In this document: one piece after another, positions 17,246-24,692 of the stretch | How the letters are laid out: each line of letters opens with the position of its first letter | Numbering within the stretch: position 1 is the first letter of the stretch | Source: Paenibacillus typhae | Lineage (GTDB): Bacteria > Bacillota > Bacilli > Paenibacillales > Paenibacillaceae | DNA: 64,000 bases | NCBI RefSeq assembly: GCF_900099765.1 | Contig: NZ_FNDX01000005.1 | Span: 1 to 64,000 of the forward strand | Direction: 5' to 3' | Notes under the pieces: generated by a model | The model's input: the letters and a program-made list of their open reading frames with translations, nothing else | Database searches by the model: none | What the model was told of the DNA's origin: nothing | Made by a program: the position numbers and the translations under genes

Positions 17246-19396
17246 GTGAAGAAGAGAACGGCAAGGGTAACGGGGATTTTGCTTTTATTTTCAATGGCCT
17301 TATCTTTGGTGGCCGGCAACTGGGCAAACCCTACGGCACATGCAGCAGGTGTGTCCATTACGGAAAGCGGGGGCTGGAATGAAACGGCTTATACGGAGTG
17401 GTCGCCGGTAAGCGGTGCAACGGGTTATAACGTATATGTGAAGCAGGCAGGCGCAGCGGACTCGCAGTATCAGCAGCTGGATAATCAGTTAATCCGCAAC
17501 TACGCCTCCTACTGGAGAGCGGATGCAGTCGGGCTGGCCGCCGGGAGCTATGTAATGAAGGTAGAGGCTGTACTGTCAGGAGGAGGAACCGCCAGCAGTG
17601 TAACAGGTACGCTTAATGTGGCGGCGCATGACCGGTCGGGGTTTGCTTTTTCACCAAGCTCTCCCTTCGGCACGGGTTCTGGTGCTTATAATGCGAACGG
17701 GACGCTGAGAACTGGCGCGCAAGTCCTTTATGTCACCTCACAAACGGCCCAAACGGTAACCCTGCCTGTCAAAACCAGCAGCTCAGGTGCAGTGCAGACC
17801 GGCGTTGGCCTCGGCGAGATTTTGAACCTCAGACAAAAGGGTTATGATACGACTCCGCTGGCGATCCGGATTATCGGAAAGGTAACAGCGGCCGACCTGA
17901 GCGGACAGCTGAACAGCAGCGGCTACCTGCAGGTCAAAGGCAAAAATAACTACTCGGAAATGAACATCACCATCGAAGGGATCGGCCGGGATGCTTATGC
18001 GTACGGCTGGGGACTGCTCCTCCGTTACGTAGGCAACGTGGAAGTGAGAAACCTGGGGCTGATGCTGTTCCCGGACGACGGCGTCTCGATGGATAGCGGA
18101 AATGCGAATGTGTGGGTGCATAATAATGATCTTTTTTACGGGGCGGCAGGCGGAGATGCGGATCAAGCCAAGGGTGACGGCTCAACCGACCTCAAGAACG
18201 GTTCATCCTACATCACCATTTCCTACAATCATTACTGGGATTCGGGAAAATCCTCGCTGGTCGGCCTGACCGAACCGTCGGAGTTCTATGCTACCTTCCA
18301 TCATAACTGGTTCGACCACTCGGATTCCCGTCATCCGCGGATCCGCGTAGCGTCGGTTCATATTTATAACAACTATTTTGACGGAATCTCCAAATATGGT
18401 GTGGGGATGACAAGCGGAGGCTCCGCTTTTGTAGAATCCAATGTCTTCCGCAATGCCAAGTATCCGATGATGATCTCCCTGCAGGGCACGGATGCCCTTG
18501 GGGAAGGCACCTTCTCTGGTGAAAACGGCGGGATGATCAAGGCGTACAACAATCAGGTGACGGGTGCAGCCAGCCTGATCTATGCCAACTCCGGCACGGG
18601 GACAGCTGCGGCTAATGCGACCTCTTTTGACGCTTATCTCGTATCCTCAAGAAGTGAGACCGTCCCAAGTTCATTCAAAGCTTTAGCAGGTGGTACGGCC
18701 TATAATAACTTTGATACGACCGTAAATACAGGGGTAAGCGCCGCTGCGGTTGATGCCGTCAGCTCGGTTGAGCAGAATGTAAAAGCAAAGGCCGGACGCC
18801 TGGGCGGCGGCGACTTTAGCTGGACCTTCAACAATGCCGTGGATGACGTATCGTATGCGCTCAATACCGCGCTGATGTCGGCGATCCGGGGGTATACTAC
18901 CCAGCTTGTCTCTGTAGGTGGCAATTCCGGTGCCACACCAACACCGACACCGACGGCAACAGCAACACCTGCACCAACAGCAACACCTGCACCAACGGCA
19001 ACTCCAGTGCCAACGGCAACGCCTGTGCCAACCGCGACTCCGGTACCGACAGCCACCCCGGCTACGGGTGTGTATGTCCACGACTTTACGGCATCCGGGA
19101 AAACGAGCAGCTTTTTTAACATCCAGGGCAATCTCTCTACCAGCAAAGGGACGGTAGTTTATAATGGCCTGACTCTGACCCAATGCCTGAAAATCGAGAG
19201 CTCGACCAGCATCCAGTTCACGGCGGCCAAAGCCTCGACGTTAACCCTGGTGTTCAACGCCGAAGGAACGCAGATTAAGGTGGACGGAACAAGCTATCCG
19301 ATCACGAACCGGATTGCAACGATTCCGCTTGCGGCGGGGGCACATACGATTACGAAGGATAGTACGGCGAATTTGTATTATATGAAGCTGGAGTAG
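17246..19396 (+). CDS. Secreted pectate lyase (PL1) with C-terminal binding module
   Basis: A ~716-residue exported enzyme that cleaves polygalacturonate by Ca-dependent beta-elimination. A signal peptide (ending ...THAAG) is followed by a fibronectin-like module (~35-130, YTEWSPVSGATGYNVYVKQA) and a right-handed beta-helix PL1 domain (~170-440). This contains MDSGNANVWVHNND, the Asp-rich Ca site D(QAK)GDGSTDLKNGSSYITISYN, HHNWFDHSDSRHPRIR with the catalytic Arg and VHIYNNYFDG. A repetitive Pro-Thr-Ala linker (~565-608) leads to a ~105-residue C-terminal beta module. GTG 17246 is preferred over 17231 because GGGAGGG (17233-17239) lies just upstream of it. Unlike the PL11 enzyme it lacks SLH domains and should be released. 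Confidence 0.92.
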   Translation: MKKRTARVTGILLLFSMALSLVAGNWANPTAHAAGVSITESGGWNETAYTEWSPVSGATGYNVYVKQAGAADSQYQQLDNQLIRNYASYWRADAVGLAAGSYVMKVEAVLSGGGTASSVTGTLNVAAHDRSGFAFSPSSPFGTGSGAYNANGTLRTGAQVLYVTSQTAQTVTLPVKTSSSGAVQTGVGLGEILNLRQKGYDTTPLAIRIIGKVTAADLSGQLNSSGYLQVKGKNNYSEMNITIEGIGRDAYAYGWGLLLRYVGNVEVRNLGLMLFPDDGVSMDSGNANVWVHNNDLFYGAAGGDADQAKGDGSTDLKNGSSYITISYNHYWDSGKSSLVGLTEPSEFYATFHHNWFDHSDSRHPRIRVASVHIYNNYFDGISKYGVGMTSGGSAFVESNVFRNAKYPMMISLQGTDALGEGTFSGENGGMIKAYNNQVTGAASLIYANSGTGTAAANATSFDAYLVSSRSETVPSSFKALAGGTAYNNFDTTVNTGVSAAAVDAVSSVEQNVKAKAGRLGGGDFSWTFNNAVDDVSYALNTALMSAIRGYTTQLVSVGGNSGATPTPTPTATATPAPTATPAPTATPVPTATPVPTATPVPTATPATGVYVHDFTASGKTSSFFNIQGNLSTSKGTVVYNGLTLTQCLKIESSTSIQFTAAKASTLTLVFNAEGTQIKVDGTSYPITNRIATIPLAAGAHTITKDSTANLYYMKLE

Positions 19397-19404
19397 AGCG
19401 GACG

Positions 19405-19429
19405 GGCGGCCCTTTGGGGCCGCTTTTTC
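19405..19429 (+). terminator. Terminator after the pectate lyase
   Basis: GCGGCCC-TTT-GGGGCCGC followed by TTTTT. Confidence 0.85.
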
Positions 19430-19448
19430 TATTTCCTCAGGGGACCCA

Positions 19449-19479
19449 TTGACTTAAACCAGGGTTTAAGTCGTATGCT
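19449..19479 (+). promoter_or_regulatory. MerR-type promoter/operator with 19-bp spacer
   Basis: TTGACT (-35, 19449-19454) and TATGCT (-10, 19474-19479) are 19 bases apart, longer than the usual 17. The spacer carries the near-perfect dyad ACTTAAACCAGGGTTTAAGT (19452-19471). MerR-family activators bind such dyads and untwist the DNA to realign the overlong spacer, so autoregulation by the adjacent MerR gene is expected. Confidence 0.85.
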
Positions 19480-19521
19480 AGGGGTGTCGACAGGGTAAGA
19501 TCACATTTGGAGGCCTTCAAT

Positions 19522-19917
19522 ATGAAAACAATTTCGATCGGTGAGGCTGCGGCTGCGCTTCGTATTCCGGAATCCACGTTACGATATTATGAAAAGCAGG
19601 GGCTGCTTCCGCTGATTGAGCGTGACGGGGCGGGCAGACGGTTATTTTCGGAACATCAGATGGAGCTGCTGGAAACCATACTGCGGTTGAAGCATACACA
19701 TATGCCCATTCAGGATATAAGGCAGTATATCGCCTGGGTCATTGAAGGGGAGAGCACAACGGAGCTGCGGCTTGAAATGATGACCAGGCATAAGCAGACC
19801 GTGCTGAATGAAATGGCGGTCATGGAGGAAGCGCTCAGAGGGATTGATATCAAGATTAACCGGTATACAGAACGTTTGCGTAAAAAAACAGAACAAGGAA
19901 AAGAGGAGAACCTGTGA
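19522..19917 (+). CDS. MerR-family transcriptional regulator
   Basis: A 131-residue regulator with an N-terminal winged helix (TISIGEAAAALRIPESTLRYYEKQGLLP, residues 3-30, ending in RLF for the wing) and a long C-terminal coiled coil. There is no cysteine pair for metal sensing, so an organic or redox effector is likelier. ATG 19522 is chosen because GGAGG (19509-19513) lies 8 bases upstream. Its stop overlaps the GTG of the SDR gene, giving a translationally coupled operon under the 19-bp-spacer promoter. This arrangement (MerR plus oxidoreductase) resembles AdhR/YfmP-type electrophile-response units, but the inducer is unknown. Confidence 0.9.
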   Translation: MKTISIGEAAAALRIPESTLRYYEKQGLLPLIERDGAGRRLFSEHQMELLETILRLKHTHMPIQDIRQYIAWVIEGESTTELRLEMMTRHKQTVLNEMAVMEEALRGIDIKINRYTERLRKKTEQGKEENL

Positions 19918-20675
19918 AGCTATCAGGAAACACCATACTTATTACTGGCGGAAGCACCGGAATCGGGCTGGCTTTTGCAGAACGGTTTATTGCGGCGGGG
20001 AACCGGGTGATTGTCTGCGGACGCCGGGAGGAAGTGCTTCAGAGTGCCGAGGACAAGCTGCCCGGCCTGATTACCCGTGTCTGTGATCTGAATCTCGAAT
20101 CCGAACGTGTAGCTTTATACGATTGGGTAACTGAGAGCTATCCTGAAGTTAACGTGCTGGTTAACAACGCCGGAACCCAACAGCGGTTCAATGTACTGAA
20201 GGCAGATGCCAGGGACAATTGGAGCTACTACAATCAGGAAATTAATACGAATCTGGACGCGCCGTTTCAGCTCTCTCTGCTGTTTGCCCCGTTTTTTGCG
20301 GAAAAAGAAGCAGCAGCGATTATCAACGTGACCTCCGGGCTCGCTTTTACCCCGTTTGCGATTGCTCCGATCTACTCCGCCACCAAGGCGGCGCTGCATT
20401 CGTTCACAGTCAGCCTGCGGCACCAGCTGTCCGGGACCTCTGTTGAGGTGATCGAGGTAGCGCCTCCGGCTGTGAACACAGATCTGGGAGGTGCCGGACT
20501 GCATGTGCACGGGGAGCCGCTGGAGGCTTTTGCGGACGGGATTTTTAAGGGGCTGGAGGAAGGAAAAGCAGAGATCGGCTACGGAACCTCGGTAGACCGC
20601 CTGCGCATGTCCCGCGATCAGGTGGATGAGTATACGGCCAAGATGTATGAGGCTAGTAGGGGGATGGTGGAGTAG
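19914..20675 (+). CDS. Short-chain dehydrogenase/reductase (DltE-like)
   Basis: A 253-residue NAD(P)-dependent oxidoreductase. The Rossmann nucleotide motif TGGSTGIG is at 11-18, NNAG at ~85-88, the catalytic Ser in INVTSG at ~140 and YSATK (~155-159) with catalytic Tyr and Lys. The closest family by its overall pattern (LRHQLSGTSVEVIEVAPPAVNTDL) is the DltE/YqjQ-like group, whose substrates are not established. GTG 19914 overlaps the MerR stop and has AGAGGAG upstream. Confidence 0.9.
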   Translation: MKLSGNTILITGGSTGIGLAFAERFIAAGNRVIVCGRREEVLQSAEDKLPGLITRVCDLNLESERVALYDWVTESYPEVNVLVNNAGTQQRFNVLKADARDNWSYYNQEINTNLDAPFQLSLLFAPFFAEKEAAAIINVTSGLAFTPFAIAPIYSATKAALHSFTVSLRHQLSGTSVEVIEVAPPAVNTDLGGAGLHVHGEPLEAFADGIFKGLEEGKAEIGYGTSVDRLRMSRDQVDEYTAKMYEASRGMVE

Positions 20676-20770
20676 CCGGCAGGGGAATACTGGTTTCACC
20701 TCCCGGATTTTGGTTTAGGAAGAGGTTGAGTGGTATAGTTAAACCAGTCCAGCCAAGGAGGTAACACAAA

Positions 20771-21613
20771 GTGAACCAGCATATTTCAGAAAAAGTTTTG
20801 AACGACGGTCTGAAAATTCCCGCTATTGGCTTTGGTACGGCCTTTCTGAAAGGCGCAGATGGAGCAAAAGCAATTACGGGAGCCATTGAAGCCGGATACC
20901 GGCTGATTGACTCGGCCTTTAATTATGAGAATGAAGGAGCGGTCGGAGAAGCAGTCCGCAAAAGCGGATTGCCGCGAGAAGAGCTGCGGATTACTTCGAA
21001 GCTTCCTGGGCGCCACCATGCCTATAAAAAGGCTTTGGAGACGATTGAGGAATCATTATACAGAGCGGGCCTTGATTATTATGATCTGTATCTGATCCAC
21101 TGGCCCAATCCGAAGACTGATAAATATGTGGAAGCCTGGCAGGCGATGATTGAGGCGAAGAAGCGCGGCTACGTCCGTTCCATCGGGGTCTGCAATTTCC
21201 TGCCGGAGCATAACGAGCGTATCATAAAAGAAACCGGCGTCGCCCCGAGCATTAACCAGGTGGAGCTGCATCCGCTGTTTAATCAGGAGCTGCAGCGCGC
21301 AAAGGATGCCGAGCATGGTATTGTAACAGAGTCGTGGAGTCCGCTTGGACGCGGCCACAGCATGCTGAAGAATGAGCAGATTGCAGCAATCGCGGCTGCC
21401 CATGGCAAAACACCGACCCAGGCGATTCTGCGCTGGCACATTCAACTGGGGGCAGTTCCGATTCCGCGGACCAGCTCTGCGGAGCATCAGAAGGAGAATC
21501 TTGAAATCTTTGATTTTGAGCTGTCGGAGGATGAGATGAAGGTCATTTCGGGCATGAGCAAACCCGACGGACGGCTGTGGGAGCAGAACCCGGCGGAGTA
21601 TGAAGAGATGTAA
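20771..21613 (+). CDS. Aldo/keto reductase
   Basis: A 280-residue NADPH-dependent carbonyl reductase of the AKR5-like prokaryotic group. The catalytic tetrad is complete: Asp47 and Tyr52 (RLIDSAFNYENE), Lys77 (RITSKLPG) and His110 (LYLIHWP). The cofactor-binding tail IPRTSSAEHQKENL is present. GTG 20771 follows AAGGAGGTAACAC. It lies ~95 bases after the SDR gene and may share its regulation; the stretch just upstream includes GTTAAACCAG, similar to half of the MerR dyad. The substrate is not predictable from sequence. Confidence 0.92.
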   Translation: MNQHISEKVLNDGLKIPAIGFGTAFLKGADGAKAITGAIEAGYRLIDSAFNYENEGAVGEAVRKSGLPREELRITSKLPGRHHAYKKALETIEESLYRAGLDYYDLYLIHWPNPKTDKYVEAWQAMIEAKKRGYVRSIGVCNFLPEHNERIIKETGVAPSINQVELHPLFNQELQRAKDAEHGIVTESWSPLGRGHSMLKNEQIAAIAAAHGKTPTQAILRWHIQLGAVPIPRTSSAEHQKENLEIFDFELSEDEMKVISGMSKPDGRLWEQNPAEYEEM

Positions 21614-21628
21614 ATGCCTTTAGTTTAA

Positions 21629-21669
21629 AAAGAGTGCCTTCCCTGATTAACGGGAAGGCACTCTTTTAT
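21629..21669. terminator. Bidirectional terminator between converging genes
   Basis: AAAAGAGTGCCTTCCC pairs with GGGAAGGCACTCTTTT around a TGATTAAC loop, with T runs on both strands. It serves the aldo/keto reductase (plus) and the repair operon (minus). Confidence 0.92.
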
Positions 21670-22484
21670 TGCAGCTCTCGCGGCCGCCGCGGAGTCTGCT
21701 GCTTCCTGGCGGTACGTACCGGCCGGTCTGCCTGCTTGCCGGTCATCTCCGGGAGATGCTTCCAGTAGCGCTTCGGCATCATGGAGGCGCGCTGCCGGTC
21801 GTTCCTGCGCTGTTTGATGCCAATAGCGTGATAGAAGCTCTGCCATAGGCTGCGGTAGGCAGCTTCCGTCTCATCCGGCTGCGGCGGAATCCATTCCTCG
21901 AGCGGAATAATGGCCCGCCGGCCCGGCTGATGGATCAGCGCCATCCTGTGGGTACGGTCGTAGATCATGAAGCTCTCACTCTGGAACCGGTCGCAGAAAT
22001 GGTCCTCAATCACAGGCAGGACGTAGCCCTGCGGTTCAATAACCGCTGCCATGACAGGGCCGTATACGGTGAACCGGACGAAGCCCAGATAGTGATGGCC
22101 CTCCCGCCGGAGCAGACGGACGGCCTTATTCAGGGCGCAGACCGTATCGTCGGCCAGCATGTTCATGACCGCGGGGCCGTGAGTAAAGCCCAGATACAGA
22201 AAATTCAGCAGCAGCATCTCCTTGTCCGGTACGGCAGACCAGAAGCCAAGCCGGAGAAGATCCTCGGCTTCGCGGGAAATCTTCAGCGGGATGGAGCGCA
22301 GCACGCGGTCTGCCTTCATTTTGTCTGTCTCGATCCATTTTGCCTCCAGCAGCAGTCCTTGACCGCTGCCCTCTGAATGGATGGCCAGCGGCGTTTCCTT
22401 CCACTGGTAGCTCTCGAACACGCAGCATAGCAGGCCCTCAAAGCTGCCGTCATAGGAATAGGCTAAAGAGGTGGTTGCGAACAT
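21666..22484 (-). CDS. TIGR03915-type DNA metabolism protein (partner of the radical SAM repair protein)
   Basis: A 272-residue protein starting MFATTSLAYSYDGSFEGLLCCVF, the hallmark opening of the family usually found as a two-gene unit with a HhH-containing radical SAM protein. It also has RLRREGHHYLGFVRF and PVIEDHFCDRFQSESFMIYDRTHRMAL. The C-terminal half resembles uracil-DNA-glycosylase-associated domains (DUF4130). The C-terminus is basic. The exact reaction is unknown; the pairing and the LexA-controlled promoter argue for DNA repair or modification. It lies 5 bases downstream of the radical SAM gene. Confidence 0.85.
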   Translation of the reverse strand: MFATTSLAYSYDGSFEGLLCCVFESYQWKETPLAIHSEGSGQGLLLEAKWIETDKMKADRVLRSIPLKISREAEDLLRLGFWSAVPDKEMLLLNFLYLGFTHGPAVMNMLADDTVCALNKAVRLLRREGHHYLGFVRFTVYGPVMAAVIEPQGYVLPVIEDHFCDRFQSESFMIYDRTHRMALIHQPGRRAIIPLEEWIPPQPDETEAAYRSLWQSFYHAIGIKQRRNDRQRASMMPKRYWKHLPEMTGKQADRPVRTARKQQTPRRPRELQ

Positions 22485-22489
22485 GGGAC

Positions 22490-23806
22490 CTAACCTCCGT
22501 AACGGAAGGACGCAGCCCGCCCGGCTTCCGGCAGGGCAGCTAAATAGCTGTCGTCGAAGAAGGAGAGCTGTTCGATCTCCGGCTGCTGGAACTTGGCCAG
22601 CTCCTGCCCGGACATCAGCGAGCGGAGCAGGGTGTGCTCGCCTACCTTGAGGCCTTCCAGCGGCCGGCCCTTGCAGGTGATGAAGAACTGGGCGCGCTTG
22701 AGCACAACGCCGAGCTTCTTCAGGGCATGGAAATCGAGCGTCCCCGCCCGGCGGGCCTTGATAATCCGCTGGGCGCTTCTTACGCCGATACCGGGAACGC
22801 GCAGCAGCATCTCATATGATGCGCGGTTCACCTCCACCGGGAACTGCTCCCGGTGGTTGATGGCCCAGCTGCATTTCGGATCGAGCAGCGGGTTGAAGTT
22901 GGGCGCTGCCTCGTCGAGCAGTTCCCTGGCCTCGAAGCCGTAGAAGCGCAGCAGCCAGTCTGCCTGATACAGCCGGTGCTCGCGCAGCAATGGCGGCTTG
23001 GTATCCAGAGAGGGCAGCAGTGAATCTTCTACCACCGGAGTATAAGCGGAGTAAAAGATCCGCTTGAGCTTATATTTCTTATACAATCCCTCGGTGAGGT
23101 TCAAAATCTGGTAGTCGGTATCCGGCGTGGCGCCGACGATCATCTGGGTGCTCTGTCCCGCCGGTGCGAAGCGGGGCGCATGCTTATACTTAACGAGTTC
23201 CGTGCTGTTCTCGGTAATCTTGTTCGTAATAAGGCCCATCGGCTGCAAAATGGACTGCTTGCTCTTGTCCGGAGCCAGCTTGCGCAGGCTGTCCTGGGAG
23301 GGCAGCTCGATGTTGACGCTCATCCGGTCAGCCAGCATCCCCAGCCGGGACAGCAGGGCGTCGTCTGCGCCTGGAATGGCTTTTACATGAATGTAGCCCC
23401 GGAAGTGATATTCGTTGCGCAGCAGCTCAAGGGCGGCAATCAGCTGCTCGGTTGTATAATCGGGACTGCGCATAATGCCGGAGCTGAGGAACAGCCCCTC
23501 TATATAGTTACGGCGGTAAAATTGCATCGTAATGTCAGCAATCTCCTGCGGGGTAAATGCAGCCCGGCGTACCGGATTGGACTTGCGGTTTATGCAATAA
23601 GCACAGTCATAGATGCAGCCGTTGGTCATCAGCACCTTGAGCAGCGAAATACAGCGTCCGTCTGCGGCAAAGCTGTGGCAGATTCCAAAGCTGACCGCGT
23701 TGCCCAGGCTTCCGGCCTGGCCGGAGCGCTGTGAACCGCTTGAGGTGCAGGCGACATCATATTTGGCCGATTCTGTCAAAATTTCGAGCTTCTCCATCAT
23801 ATCCAT
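22490..23806 (-). CDS. Putative DNA modification/repair radical SAM protein with helix-hairpin-helix
   Basis: A 438-residue protein of the TIGR03916 type. Cys64, Cys68 and Cys71 (TNGCIYDCAYCINR) form the CxxxCxxC motif for the [4Fe-4S] cluster and SAM. Near the C-terminus (~345-385) YEMLLRVPGIGVRSAQRIIKAR is a helix-hairpin-helix motif for DNA backbone contact. The substrate is unknown, possibly a DNA lesion, by analogy with spore photoproduct lyase, which also uses a radical SAM mechanism. ATG 23806 follows GAGGAG. Its promoter contains a full-consensus LexA box, so induction in the SOS response is expected together with the downstream partner gene. Confidence 0.88.
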   Translation of the reverse strand: MDMMEKLEILTESAKYDVACTSSGSQRSGQAGSLGNAVSFGICHSFAADGRCISLLKVLMTNGCIYDCAYCINRKSNPVRRAAFTPQEIADITMQFYRRNYIEGLFLSSGIMRSPDYTTEQLIAALELLRNEYHFRGYIHVKAIPGADDALLSRLGMLADRMSVNIELPSQDSLRKLAPDKSKQSILQPMGLITNKITENSTELVKYKHAPRFAPAGQSTQMIVGATPDTDYQILNLTEGLYKKYKLKRIFYSAYTPVVEDSLLPSLDTKPPLLREHRLYQADWLLRFYGFEARELLDEAAPNFNPLLDPKCSWAINHREQFPVEVNRASYEMLLRVPGIGVRSAQRIIKARRAGTLDFHALKKLGVVLKRAQFFITCKGRPLEGLKVGEHTLLRSLMSGQELAKFQQPEIEQLSFFDDSYLAALPEAGRAASFRYGG

Positions 23807-23830
23807 CGTTACACACTCCTCATTAGCAAA

Positions 23831-23859
23831 ATTATATACCGAACAAATGTTCCTGTCAA
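23831..23859 (-). promoter_or_regulatory. Consensus sigma-A promoter of the radical SAM operon
   Basis: On the minus strand TTGACA (23859-23854) and TATAAT (23836-23831) are separated by exactly 17 bases, matching consensus at all 12 positions. The LexA box fills the spacer. Confidence 0.9.
23840..23853. promoter_or_regulatory. LexA (SOS) box
   Basis: CGAACAAATGTTCC matches the Firmicute LexA consensus CGAACRNRYGTTYC at every position and lies between -35 and -10, where bound LexA would block RNA polymerase. Confidence 0.88.
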
Positions 23860-24015
23860 AAAATCAAAAAGGTACCTGTTATCCGGATGTCTGAAGGAGT
23901 TCTATGCGGGTATCTTTGCCGTAACAAGGGGCTTTTATTGCTCGTGATCGGAGAGAAGAAGGAAGTTTAGTTAGATGAGGGACACACAGAAATGTAACCG
24001 CATTCCTGCTTATGC

Positions 24016-24021
24016 TATAAT
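24016..24021 (+). promoter_or_regulatory. Extended -10 element of the small membrane protein gene
   Basis: TATGCTATAAT contains TATAAT close to a TG; the -35 (TGTAAC at 23993) is poor. Confidence 0.45.
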
Positions 24022-24078
24022 AGCAACTAACAGAGATAGAAAGAGCTGTGCCAAAATTAGAACGGGAGTGTTGCGGGA

Positions 24079-24270
24079 ATGAGGAAGTATAATATTTGGC
24101 GGCCGATCATGCTGATTCTGGTTGTCCTGGTGACAAGATCGCTGGTAACTACAATTTGTCTGCTGTTCGGCATGTCAGAGGAGTCAGCCGGCAGTATTGC
24201 GATGATCGGGATGATTATTGCTGCGCTGATTATGTATAACCGGATGATGAAAACGACCAGGCGAAAATAA
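24079..24270 (+). CDS. Small two-helix membrane protein
   Basis: A 63-residue protein with two hydrophobic segments (~9-30 and ~38-53) separated by GMSEESAG, and a basic C-terminus (RMMKTTRRK). This topology is typical of small membrane peptides of unknown function in Bacillales. GGGAG lies upstream of ATG 24079 and an extended -10 promoter precedes it. No domain is recognised. Confidence 0.65.
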   Translation: MRKYNIWRPIMLILVVLVTRSLVTTICLLFGMSEESAGSIAMIGMIIAALIMYNRMMKTTRRK

Positions 24271-24613
24271 ACCTCTGTGCAAGGCGGATAAGCGAACTTA
24301 TTAAGGATCATCGGCAAGTAAACCTCTCCTTACAAAAGACTGGCGGCAGAATGGCCGGCTTCCGGGTTGCCAAAGAGAGGTTTATTTTTTTTGCATTTTG
24401 TCTGGTGGCTGGGCACGGAAAGGGCAGAGAAGGGCTTTAATAAGTAAAAAAAGGGTGCCCCAAGCAGCCGTCTTAAGACTGGCTTGAGGGCGTCCTTTCT
24501 GCTGTGCAGCGGGTCATGCGGATTACTGATACCTGGAGTAGAGCAGACAGACGAGCTCCCGGCTGCTGCTGTCCTCTTTTTGCAGAAAAATGGCTGAAAA
24601 TCCAATCAAACCT
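24271..24613. other. Intergenic region with two hairpins
   Basis: A long hairpin (TAAACCTCTC at ~24318 pairing with GAGAGGTTTA before a T run, ending ~24392) can terminate plus-strand transcription. A second inverted repeat (~24453-24500, AGGGTGCCCCAAGC...GCTTGAGGGCGTCCT around GTCTTAAGAC) is preceded by an A run and would terminate on the minus strand, where no gene is seen. No coding potential is convincing. Confidence 0.55.
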
Positions 24614-24642
24614 TTGATAATTGTAAGGGTATTCTTTATAGT
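24614..24642 (+). promoter_or_regulatory. Promoter of the GH3 gene
   Basis: TTGATA (24614-24619), 17-base spacer, TATAGT (24637-24642). Confidence 0.65.
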
Positions 24643-24692
24643 AAGGGGAGAACCTGCAAAGGATAGAGATCTTACAACCGGGAGGAACTAAA

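Noticed and set aside
18940..19070. Short tandem repeats that could suggest a repeat array
   Set aside because: They encode the Pro-Thr-Ala linker of the pectate lyase in frame, so they are a coding repeat.
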